A stretch of 64,000 nt of DNA from Clonostachys chloroleuca (Eukaryota; Ascomycota; Sordariomycetes; Hypocreales; Bionectriaceae). Where the stretch lies: NCBI GenBank assembly GCA_037952775.1, contig JBANAY010000001.1, forward strand, positions 3,224,001 through 3,288,000, given 5' to 3'. A program made the position numbers and the translations under genes. The stretch's first letter is position 1. Every line of letters begins with the position of its first letter. Under the pieces are notes generated by a model. The model was not told where the DNA came from, did not search any database, and saw only the letters and a list, made by a program, of their open reading frames with translations. Below are positions 11,335-21,240 of this stretch, one piece after another.

Positions 11335-11415
11335 AGCTGAGAATGAGAATGAGAGGCGAGAGCGCGAGAGGGAGCGAGGGAGCGCGGGAGGAAAAGAAAA
11401 GATGGAGATGAGAGC
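11335..11415 (-). promoter_or_regulatory. long pyrimidine tract, candidate core promoter of the PSP1-domain gene
   Basis: The minus strand is almost purely C/T with CTCATT and CTCGCTCC repeats. Such tracts often precede transcription starts in filamentous fungi. If this is the PSP1-gene start region, the leader would be about 1.3 kb before splicing. No TATA box was recognised. Confidence 0.3.
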
Positions 11416-14400
11416 GCGTGCTCGATTGAGGTGGCAGGTTGTCAATTGCGGAAAGCGGGGGAAGGATGAAGGGTGTTGTGACAGGACACAAGGCCTAGCG
11501 ACTCCCAGTCGGTGCAGATGCGTGGCGATGGTTATTCGAAGAAGACGGGATGGTCAGGACAGATGGTGACTGGCAGGGCGGTCTGTCAAGGTCAAGCAAG
11601 GTCAAGTCGCGGTACTCGTCGGGTGCTTTCTAGAGGAAATCGAAAGTATTGGGGAAAGGGGATGGGGTCAGGTTCCAAGGCACTCGATTAGCAGGCTGGT
11701 CGTTCTTGGGTCTTGGGGATCGTCTCCTGGCCTTGACTTCAGTCCAGTCTAGTCCACCCGGGTAATTTCTCCCAATGAATGAATCTCAGTGGCTGCCAAC
11801 AGGGGGTTCGCGAAGGGCCTGTGTGCTTGCGTCTCGCAGGTACTTGTACAAGTCACGGACCAGGAGAGACAGGCGACGACCCCGGTTTTTCTCTGGTCCT
11901 GGGAGGGTCGACGGCAGAGCTTGGCGATCCGGATGCAGTGGCCGGGGTTGGTTGGTTTGGTGTATGGGGATTGTAGAATCCGTCCTTAGCCCAGCGAAAA
12001 GCGTGTGTGACTCGCTTGGTGGGGGAGCCGATGCTGATATGCTTTTAGGAGCTGGGGGACTGGGTTTTAGGGCCCTCCGTCCCCTCCCCCTAGAAACCTG
12101 GAGGAGTGCTAAATGGTGCCGGCGAAAGCGGCACGGCTGCGACTGGTGGTGGGCGGCGAGATGGTGCATACCACTCTGATGGCAAACGCCGCCCTCTTGC
12201 ACCAGATGGAGGTTGCATCGGTTTTGGACTGAAGCCCAAACGCTACCTTCTACCTGATTTGATTCTGCCTTGGTACCTTAGCATCAGTGGTAACCTCTAC
12301 CGGCATGAACAAGCATTGAGTTTACCTGCCCACGCCTGATTGCTTGTCCTCACCCCAATCGACGACTCCAAGGGGATCGCTGCGCTAGCGGCCGCAGCAA
12401 CCTCCTGGGCTGGTCGGATTGACGGGCTGGTTCGCAACGTCAACGAGGGCGCAATTCTCTACTGATACTAGATCCGGCAGACCAGCTGTTGGGCAAATAC
12501 GTACAGAGGCTGACCAATGCCGTTGTGGGCAGGCATCTACCACATGCACTCGCACGCTCTAGCTGGGACCAGTTCAAGGCACACCAGAGCCCTCCACACC
12601 TTTAGGCCGTGGATGGCAGGCGGGGGGATCGACTGTTAGGACGCGGGGAAGAACCATGGCCCGTGATTCATAATTTGCTTACGGTCCTCTGCTCCGGTAG
12701 CAGGATTTGAGTTCTAGAGCTGTCCGGGTTGAGTTTGGGCATTCATCATGACTTGGCATCAATCGACCGATGTTTGTAATTTCATCTCCCCAAGGCAAGT
12801 GGTGTCAACCGTCTTATGGCGTATTACTTTCAGCACAAGCGCCTTCAACAGGCGGCTGCGCACGCATGCCTTCTCAGCCGAACAAGTGCACATTATGGAG
12901 ATCGTTTGGCGTCCAGACCCTCAGCGACCGTATGAATATGAGAGGGCACCACAATTGTCATGCCACCAATTACCATCGCGAGGAGGCTAATCAACGAGGC
13001 AAAACCTTAACCTACATACTTGGGAGCCGGAGGCCGTCTTTGCCCCAGCCAGCCGTCCCGAGAATTAGGTGATGTTCTTTTGGGAGCCTGAGGCATTGCA
13101 CTAGAATCGTAGACCACCACGACACTAAATATGATCATGTGCTGCTGAATCGGACACTCAGACGATTTGTCTGCATAACGGCCCCATTGGCGTTCTCCAT
13201 GGCCGGTATAGACCTTGGGGTAGCAGTTAAGTTTGGAGATGACAGGACGGAGCTCTTTGAGAGGTGGGATAGCTGGTGCCTTTATGATCTCATCATGATG
13301 GCTCACGCCCCAATGATGCACATCATGCTAGCCTGCAGCGTCCTGCGGGCCTGACGTTGGGCGCTGCACTGTATATTCCTACCTTAGTACCAGGTAGGTT
13401 GGGAGGCGCTTGGGCGCAACTCCAACACAACCCGCCCCTTTTTGCTCCTCATGGCTTATACAAACCTATTTCTTCCAGTCACCTCCCTCATCGTCAGTGG
13501 CGGAGGGGAGGTGGAGTCACTACCCGGCCTGGCGCGAAAAAAATACACTCCATACGTTGCTCATTTCAAAATTTCTCTGTGGCGTGCGGTGGATGCCATC
13601 TACGTATATGCGTATTGACTTGGGGCTCGAGAGGGGGCGAAACAGCAACGCGGACTTTCTTTGTCAATGCGCTTCCCAAATCGAAATTGGGGTGGCAGGG
13701 CATCCATGGACTCTTAGTTCCCAGAGCCGGCAGGGGCATTCGCCAGAATCTTCCTACATAAGCTGAAGCCTACTTGCGAATAGCGTCCAGCATCGACGAT
13801 CACCATGCATGTACAGCACTCAGAAGCCCTGTCTGCATTTCCTTGGAGTCTTCTGCAGGTAAGAACTGGGCACTGGCCGGCGGATGCTCAATGCTACCAC
13901 TATACAACTGTGGGTGGGAGAGCTGGTACAGGTACTTGCCAGGGTGTTGGGTGGCACGCAAGTGCGATTCCAGCACACGGAACCCTGTACGGATGGCGCA
14001 TCCATGCTGTAAGTCCACTCTTTATGGCGGGCAGCTACGGCATTCTCCTCCACAGCCCGACCGGTGAACGCAGCCGGCTGCACTGATGCAGTGCTGCACT
14101 GTCGTTACAGTGCGGCTCGCCCTCCAGCCCACAACATCGCAGGACGAAAACACCAGGCACATATCATGTATTGCCAGGTTTCATGAAACCCTGCACTGGC
14201 AGCATTAAGCGCTTTCCTCGAAAGCATACCACACACCCTTCTTCGAAAACCTAACCAGTCAAGCCAGTCCTCCGAATGTCTCTTTCTCTAACGGTTGGAA
14301 GGAAAGCTAGCGCTCAACAACCCCTGTCCAGGCCTCGCGGCCATCGTTACACTAGCCCGCTCATACACATTTCCATCTTCGATATCCCAAAGTCTCTTCA

Positions 14401-16342
14401 ATGATGGCGTTGCTGGCGCGGAATAAAGTTGGAAAAGACAAGTCCGATCTGGGTCATGTCCGGGATCCCTGGCCGCCCTCTCTAGCCTTCTCTGCCTCTC
14501 CTGTTCCCCTGGGCTGCCTGCTACTTCTCGCTCGCACCACTCTTTGTCGGCCCACCGCTTTGAGTTAAGACGCCACTTTGCTGGGGCGAGCAGCGCATCC
14601 CCGAAGCGCATAGAGGTCAATCAGCTGCAACCCACGCTGCAAGACGTCACGCGACAAGGTTTGCTACCCCGCCTGTGAACGGATGCTAAGTCGTGTGCTT
14701 GAACACGTTCTCACATTCTTTGATGTGTTCACTTGCTAGAGGGTCGGCCTGTGAGGATGGCCTGAGCGACCTGCATCCGGGCGCTTGAAGAACAATGCGC
14801 ACTGTATCCACCAATTACCATCCAGGTAAAGGAAGTGCATACAGGAGGTGCATTGCAGAGACCTCCTGGTGATGCAACACCCGTTCATCATATACGATCC
14901 AATTGGACAGTGCTGCTGGTCTCTTGACATCTGGTGGTTGGTTGGCAAGGGTTGTCTCCCGAGGCCAGTGTAGCAATTAGGGTGCTTTACCCCGCATTCC
15001 TAGGACATGGCAGCTACTGCAAGCTGTCTTAGGTTTACGGTTTAGATCGGGTCTAGCGTCGTGTTGTACGAATAGTCTGACTTAGGTATTGCCGATTGAG
15101 AGGAGTTTGCTGAGACATGTCTTAACATGGTGAGGGGGAGAAAGACCGAGTTTTGCCAGAGTGCCGTGGCCGGAACCGCAACTGAATCCAGCGAAATGAA
15201 TTGCAAACCTGTGGCAGTATCTATTAATTTCCAGCGACAGTTATAAAGCTGAATATCAATGTTAATTTATGATGGAGAAGCCCATGGTCTAGGGGACTAA
15301 ATCCGCCCGGTTTACTTGCCTCGGCGACTTAGCTAAGACGTGCTATAACAGTTTCACTCCACAGAATGATTACGCCAACAGAAAATGATCTTGGTTCCAC
15401 TAGTTGGATCTCTCTTTATCGCAGATAGTCGTCGCTTTTTAATATGTTCATAGATGATAGAAATGACTTAAAATATACGCATAATGGACCAGAGCACCTG
15501 TTCAAGACGCAATCTACCACAATTCGGGCAAACCTCGTATGTTGCGAAGGTCTGCAGTGACCGGTAATTGCGAGGAGTGTCTACGAGTGCAGCGGCATGA
15601 TTTTATGGGATGTAGTAGAGATAAGTCAAAATTTGCTGCTGTCTAGGTCGACGCCGTCATCATTCTGATCTCCTTCCTTTCAAGACTGGAGAGGAATCAG
15701 AGAGAACATATACCGAAGAGGACTCTGGAATCGGTACAGCAGTTGTTCTTTGAATTGGCGCGTAGGGAAGACAAACTGCCAATAGGGCAAGAAGATTGGA
15801 CAACTTCACCCTAGAGCCGTCAACAACTCGCGCGTATTAACCATAGCATAGTAACCTTTCGTAAAAAAGAAGAATATGGAGCCTGATTTACAATGGGCTC
15901 GTCGTCACCTCCTCCCAGCTCCCTTCCGTCAACTGATCGGCACTGACAACGCGGAATCCTTCCTCTGATATGCCACGCGCTCCGGGGAGGGTGCAGAAAA
16001 GCGTGCCTGTTTCTCGAACCAACACCGCCCTATCGCACCACGTTTCCCTTTCGAAGTTTGGGAGCAATCGTATCCATTGAGAAGGTAGACCAGAGCCGCA
16101 TCTTGAGCTATTTCAGATCCCCTTGAAGCTTGATATCCCGCTCTTCGAAAGCCTCGATCTTGTACGCATTTAAATCTTATAGATTCGTCGCTTCTCCTGT
16201 CTCATGTTCGCCGCAAGTTCCGTCGGATTCCGTGTATATTATTTGGGTCTTTTTGGCTCTCGCGGAGCTTCGCTTGCGCAGTACTTAATCTTTTGGATAC
16301 CTAACCTGCTGTAATGTATTAGCCTCGCGCATGCTCCATTGG

Positions 16343-16378
16343 ATTATTATTATTATTTTTTCTAAAAAAAAAAAAAAA
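16343..16378. repeat. ATT microsatellite followed by an A15 run
   Basis: Simple sequence: several ATT units (16343-16356), a short T-rich linker, then fifteen A residues (16364-16378). It lies inside the gene-poor region. Confidence 0.9.
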
Positions 16379-16515
16379 GGGTAGTTAGAGAGTTACCTCT
16401 CTTCATGGGGCCGGCCCTAAGTTTCACGCATCCATTTACATCTTCGTTGTGAGTTTCGAAGCTGGGTTGATTGATGGGGTGATTTTGTGTAGGGTTGTAT
16501 AAAGTAGGTGTATTT

Positions 16516-16556
16516 GACGGATTTTCCCCGTCAGAGTTGACTGATCAGTTTCAACC
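16516..16556. repeat. two adjacent inverted repeats and a CCAAT box
   Basis: TGACGG and CCGTCA form a 6-bp stem with a 7-base loop. Directly after it, ACTGATCAGT is a perfect 10-base palindrome flanked by GTTG and, two bases on, CAAC. A CCAATCA motif follows immediately. This may be a protein-binding site or a chance cluster. Confidence 0.4.
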
Positions 16557-17717
16557 AATCAGATCAAGTATGTATGTGCATTTAGCATATATGAGGCCAA
16601 CCCCTGTACTATATCTGAATTTCTAGGGAATCCTACTCTAAACATTCAGACTTCAACTCTTCTTTCATGATAACCTTCTGCGCATGCTTGATCTACTACG
16701 TATTTCCCAATGAGTATCTGGGAGCTGGCAGGTTAGCGCCAACTTGAGCCCCACATTCGAGTTGATCATTTCAATTGTGCTGGGCAAATCCCTGTTGCGG
16801 GAAAGCCGCGAAAGCGTGAGGAGTGGATTTCAACAGGGCAGGTGCCCCGAATCCATCCCTCTGATTGTCAGCTTCGTTTGCTCCCATTTCACTGTGGTCT
16901 TGTGCTAAAAGATGGAGAAGTTAAACGCCCGAGTCCCGACTGAAACACCATGCAACGCGAAAAGGAACTTTTAAAACAAGGCAACGTTATTTAGGGGCAA
17001 AACTTGAGGAATGCCTTCCTTACCGGGGGTTAGAGCCTGATCCCCGTGTCAGATAAGGCCGTCAAGGTGTGCGATGTCCATGAAGACCGTACTGAAACAG
17101 AACATCGTATTTTTCTTGAGGAATTAGAAATTCGGGAAGGAGTGACATGTGGTTTTAGGTATCTTTTCAGCTCCATTGTTTGGAAAAGGGGCTTTTGATG
17201 GCTACATTCTACTTACCCAATAAGCCAAAATTTGTCGACTCATTTACCCCGGATTTTCCCCTCCAATTTCGGCAGTTCTACCCCCGCAGCACTGCCATGC
17301 ATGATGGAAGGTTGCATCATCAACAGTTGTCAGCCGGTACCTTAATAATGTTTTTTCTTTAAGTTGATTGAATATTACCCAGTGACGGGATTGATCATCA
17401 CATTCCATCACCTAATCGCCTGGAAATCATTGTCGTGAAATTTCGTGGAATTATTCACGTGATATAGGCTCAGCGGGAAGCTACGGGGGTATCTCAGGTG
17501 AGCGCGTTTTTCGGCAATTGATTTCTACATTCTCTTGGAGAGTCCGAGCTGCAATAGTAATTAATATTTTGTAGCTGCATGGCTAAACGGTCTTGCAACA
17601 TACTGTAGTGACGGTGTGGTATGAAAAGTCATACTGAGAAACGGAGTGAGGGGGGGTATCAATTTATCCATAGATTCTTAAGAGTACAGTCTATATTTTT
17701 AGGTAAACAGGGTGAAA

Positions 17718-18688
17718 TCAGGCAGCAGAGGCAGTTGCACCCCTCTGGCTCTTCAGCTTTTCTTCAAACTTGGCGAATTCCTCCAGAGAAATTTGCTCCT
17801 CCTCATCCAAAACCTGTTCTACTGCTGTGACCTCCTCGATCTGAGGTGAATGTTAGATACAATTCCTGGAAAAGGTTATGAAGGGGTGGGTCGGAGACCT
17901 TCGGTACTCACATAATGCATCAACATGCTCTCTATACCGTTCTTGAGAGTGACTGTGCTCGAGTCACAGGTACGGCACGCTCCGCGTAGCTTTAGTTTGA
18001 CGACACCGTCGTCGGTGAACCCTCGAAACTCAATATCGCCACCATCCTCCTGGATGGCGGGGCGGATTCTTGTCTCAAGCAGCTCCTTGATCATGCCAAC
18101 AACCTCACTGTCGTCCTCATTATAAGCCAGGCTGTCCTCTTCCTCCTCTGGCGCACCCTCCTTGCGCTCCGCGATGGTGACGATCTTCTCGCCCGAGGTA
18201 ATGGCCTCGGTGATAAGAGCGAATATTTCGGGTCGGACGTGTGCCCAATTCACGTCGGCAGCTTTGGTGACGGTGATGAAATCGGCACCGTAGAATACCG
18301 ACGTAATTCCATCGATGTTCATCAACTTCGCAGCCAGCTGAGAGGGGTACGGTGGAGAGATGGTGGAGCGAGGGTTAAGATACTCGATGAACGGTGTTCC
18401 GAGATCTTCGGGAACAACTCGGTGATTCGGAAGGAATTTTATGGCATCTGGGTTGGGAGTGTTTTCGGTCTGGATGAATATCGTTCGCACTCGGTTCGCC
18501 AGTCCTCCCAACAGACCTGGAAATTGTGATTGTTTCGCAAGCGGGCGAGCTCGGGTCGCCCGTAGAGGGGAGTTTGAAAGCGTGTTGAGCTGTCGCGCCC
18601 CTCCGAGCAGTGCCCGAGAGGAATAGTCGCGGATGGGCGCGGATAGCAGGCGGGCAGCCCGCATCGATGGCTTCGTGCAGGACATCAT
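17718..18688 (-). CDS. NFU1: mitochondrial Fe-S cluster protein NFU1, 299 aa
   Basis: Late-acting Fe-S carrier of the mitochondrial matrix that delivers [4Fe-4S] clusters to targets such as lipoyl synthase. Exons are 18688-17912 and 17840-17718, with a 71-nt intron (GTGAGT donor). The splice restores the C-terminal ending EEVTAVEQVLDEEEQISLEE that a straight reading would miss. The N terminus (about 1-68) is rich in R, S and A without acids, typical of a mitochondrial presequence. The Nfu N-domain begins IFIQTENTPNPDAIKFLP at 70. The NifU-like C-domain spans about 198-265, with the cluster-binding C238-x-x-C241 in RGACRTC. The gene is divergent from the HIT-finger gene, with 331 bp between the two starts. 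Confidence 0.96.
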
Positions 18689-19019
18689 AGTTTGTGGGAA
18701 TTAGGGATTAGGAATTGACCAGGTGTTGCGCAAGATGATGACATAGGAAAGTTGAATAGTGCCGAGATGCTGGATGACGGCAACTTTTCTCTACCCACCC
18801 ACCCATCGACATTAGTAATGCAAGCGATGTAACGAATTCGGGGAAATTTGGCTTGCAGCCGTCTAAGCGGGGCTCTAATCTTTCGTATCGCGATAAGAAA
18901 AAAAGGTGATGATGCCTACGCCACCTGCATGGTCAGCCATTCCCAATTACACGTCTGCTCTTCCGCTTCCCCAGTGGCCTGATAATCATCCACCGGATTG
19001 ATTGGCAATTGTCAGCGCC
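18689..19019. promoter_or_regulatory. bidirectional promoter region NFU1 / HIT-finger gene
   Basis: 331 bp separate two divergent start codons, so both promoters must lie here or overlap. A GATTGG (reverse CCAAT) motif lies close to the HIT-finger start. No TATA box was seen. Confidence 0.5.
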
Positions 19020-19746
19020 ATGGGCAGCTCAAACGCCCAATCAGCCCCTCCAGAACCACCAATTGGCTCAGGCCCCCATTCTGGCACACAGGAGGACAGT
19101 GAGGCACCCACTGCAGCACCACCTCATGATGTCAGACTATGTGGAATCTGCGAAGAGAACCCGTCCAAGTACAAATGCCCTCGATGCTATCTACCTTAGT
19201 ACGCCTCTCCCTTTGTTGTCCCACTTACTTTCGTGGATCCGGCATTTGCAATCATGCCTACATGTACTGACAAAGATATCAAGTTGCTCTGTAGCTTGCA
19301 ATAAGATTCATCGCGAAAATCATCCGCCCGATCCTACGCCAGCACCAAAACCTTCCCCGCCTCCCGCAGTCTCAGCTACAGCTACGACAGCTCCGGAGGA
19401 ATCCAATGAAGACTCCAGTACCCATCAATCGGACCACCGATTTGGCACGCTCGAACGCTCTAAGGAATTACAATATCTCTTCAAGAAGTACCCACGACTA
19501 CCTAAACAATTACTTGACATCCATGCTGCAACCCTCCCACCTCCATCAGAGAAGTCTAGAATCCCCGCCTCGTTATTAAAGGACCTTCCGGTGTCATCGA
19601 ATGGCTGGGATCGTGATAAAGCAATGGCCAGCGGAAAAGAGGCTCTCCGCAAGGCGCGGGGAGCTAAGGGCGTGGATGGAGAAGCTCTGAGAGAATACTC
19701 CGAGCTGGTGCTACACCTCACGAAGGATAAGGCCAACAATCGGTGA
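19020..19746 (+). CDS. HIT-type zinc-finger protein, Hit1/ZNHIT3-like, 213 aa
   Basis: Small zf-HIT protein; the nearest functional models are yeast Hit1 and human ZNHIT3, box C/D snoRNP assembly factors. Exons are 19020-19198 and 19284-19746. The 85-nt intron (branch ACTGAC) splits the finger, and splicing reconstitutes PYCSVACNKIHRENH. Zinc ligands read C41, C44, C53, C56, C61, C65, H69 and H73, the treble-clef pattern of the family. A proline-rich linker follows, then a helical region from about 125 (LERSKELQYLFKKYPRLPKQ) that matches the Hit1 C-terminal region in style. The ATG at 19020 is the first in frame; the frame extends upstream only with non-ATG codons. Assignment to Hit1 rather than another zf-HIT protein is probable, not proven. 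Confidence 0.87.
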
Positions 19747-19893
19747 GAAGTCTAGCCCAGGTAACCATACTCCTCTCTCAGGGGACATTTCATCGGTACT
19801 TTTGGGAGGGCAAGTCTGTAACGCTACCAAAGGTTCAGACTCTATATTCAACGCCAACCGTAAACTTGGTCAAACGGTTGCAGTTTCCGGGTA

Positions 19894-21186
19894 TCAAAGC
19901 AGGTCGCCAGCGCTATGACGTCTAAGACGAGGGAACAAAGCAGCGATTCGTGACTTTGCCACGTCTTCCACTATCGGCTCTTTTTCTTCTGGAAGAACCG
20001 CTGGATAGTCTCTGTGTTTGTGGCCCCCCAAATGACGTTTCAGTCGCCATCTGGATTCTGATTTTCGGAGCTTGACCTCATCGCTCTGGGTCCAGTCAAC
20101 CCTGTGCTCCGCGATTTCTGCTTCGGTCAGTCCCTCATGATGGGGATTCTCATGCTTTTCTGCATGTGGCGCTGAAGCCACCTTCTCCATGGTCATCCCT
20201 GCAGCACCCTCGTCGTCGCTTTCTAGGCTCTTCGGCGAAGAATTCGTTTCAAAAAGAGTTTGTTGAGCCGGAGGGATTACATTATCATTAATTCCCACAG
20301 TTGGTAGCAGGGTTGAGGGATGTTGGAATTGATTGCGTTGATATTGCTTTTCTCTTTTTCGCTGTGCTTTTTTCAATGTTTTTGCTGCCTCGTAAGGGGC
20401 TATGGTGTTCGACTCGTCCTGAAATCCCGTATCTGCATTAACACCATCCATATGATACTTCAAGGCCATCTTGGAGAGCCTGTGAACCAAACCCTTTTCG
20501 CCAGGGGGATCGATCGTGGTCGTTCTTGCAAACTGTAGCGCCGCTACTCGTGGAATATGCCTATAAGTTGACGGGCATCCATCATCCCCATTTCGCACGC
20601 CGGGTACATGGTTCGTGCAACTCGTGTCGAATCCTGCCCCCGTGTTATCTTGTGTTGGCTCGTCTTGGCACTGGTCTGGAACAGATTTCACCCCAAAATG
20701 GGCGGGTAGGGATATCTTCTTGTCGGACTGCGGAAACTCATGTGCGAGGTCGTAAAGTTTCTTCTCTACCCTTCGTTCCTGCGATCTTTGGGCTGTAGCT
20801 TGATGTTCGGTTCCTATTCTTGCGATTCTCGTTTGCTCGGCCAGTACCCTCTGTTCTGCCTGGATGATTGTCAACTTCCTCGACAATTCCTCTGGGTCAA
20901 AGGGCGAGGAGGACGAGTGTCGATGTTTGTGAGGATGTTTCTTTTGGTTGACAGGGGCTGGTGCAGGCCTGGTGGCCTTGACCTCTGGCGCGAAGGTCAT
21001 CACGACTATTTCAGATACCCAGAGCCGCTGGAATCGACGAAACGGTCCCCATTGATTCTTGTGGGTTGTGTCGGCTGGGGTGCGGTAACGGAGACGGTCT
21101 AGGAATGCTGGGTTGAGAAAGCGCTTTTTGGGCGCCTTGAGCTGCGACTTCTGTGGCAAAACAACAGGCTGAGGACGATATATACG
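19894..21186 (-). CDS. hypothetical protein, ~430 aa, 5' end unresolved
   Basis: I do not recognise this family. The minus-strand frame is open from about 21238 to the stop at 19894, but the first ATG in frame is at 21000. The stretch above it (RPQPVVLPQKSQLKAPKKRF and LDRLRYRTPADTTHKNQWG) looks coding, so an upstream exon is likely. An acceptor at 21186/21187 (GTCCAG) is in phase with a GTAAGT donor after 21555. The matching upstream exon would start at 21671 (MNRLDLFFWSGKTG) or 21563 (ATG AGG ATG), with an unusually long ~370-nt intron. The protein is basic, with a helical EELSRKLTIIQAEQRVLAEQ segment, a disordered middle and a basic C terminus. The arginine-rich start could be a mitochondrial or nuclear signal. 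Function unknown. Confidence 0.6.
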   Translation of the reverse strand, partial: RIYRPQPVVLPQKSQLKAPKKRFLNPAFLDRLRYRTPADTTHKNQWGPFRRFQRLWVSEIVVMTFAPEVKATRPAPAPVNQKKHPHKHRHSSSSPFDPEELSRKLTIIQAEQRVLAEQTRIARIGTEHQATAQRSQERRVEKKLYDLAHEFPQSDKKISLPAHFGVKSVPDQCQDEPTQDNTGAGFDTSCTNHVPGVRNGDDGCPSTYRHIPRVAALQFARTTTIDPPGEKGLVHRLSKMALKYHMDGVNADTGFQDESNTIAPYEAAKTLKKAQRKREKQYQRNQFQHPSTLLPTVGINDNVIPPAQQTLFETNSSPKSLESDDEGAAGMTMEKVASAPHAEKHENPHHEGLTEAEIAEHRVDWTQSDEVKLRKSESRWRLKRHLGGHKHRDYPAVLPEEKEPIVEDVAKSRIAALFPRLRRHSAGDLL

Positions 21187-21240
21187 CTGGACGAAGGGAC
21201 GTGCTATATGGACTCTCCCGACACATTTGGCAAATTGTCA

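Larger units (their letters stand above)
10013..17717. other. 7.7-kb region without a convincing protein gene
   Basis: The window's longest gene-poor stretch. The first ~1.5 kb probably holds the leader and promoter of the PSP1-domain gene. From 11.8 to 14.9 kb there are only short overlapping frames on both strands without recognisable motifs or matching splice sites. From 14.95 to 17.18 kb no frame of 60 codons exists on either strand. I found no tRNA, 5S rRNA or spliceosomal RNA motif by eye. The base composition is mixed and does not look like strongly RIP-mutated DNA. A long noncoding RNA or a large regulatory region is possible. Confidence 0.5.

Noticed and set aside
13357..13766. Overlapping plus-strand frames of 118-134 codons
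   Set aside because: They overlap each other in different frames without conserved-looking segments or splice sites, so they are chance frames in GC-balanced DNA.
14288..14620. Minus-strand frame of 110 codons in the gene-poor region
   Set aside because: No motif, no splice partner, and no similar frame nearby. I could not support it as a gene.
15270..15340. tRNA-like A-box sequence (TGGTCTAGGGGAC)
   Set aside because: There is no matching B box or cloverleaf downstream.
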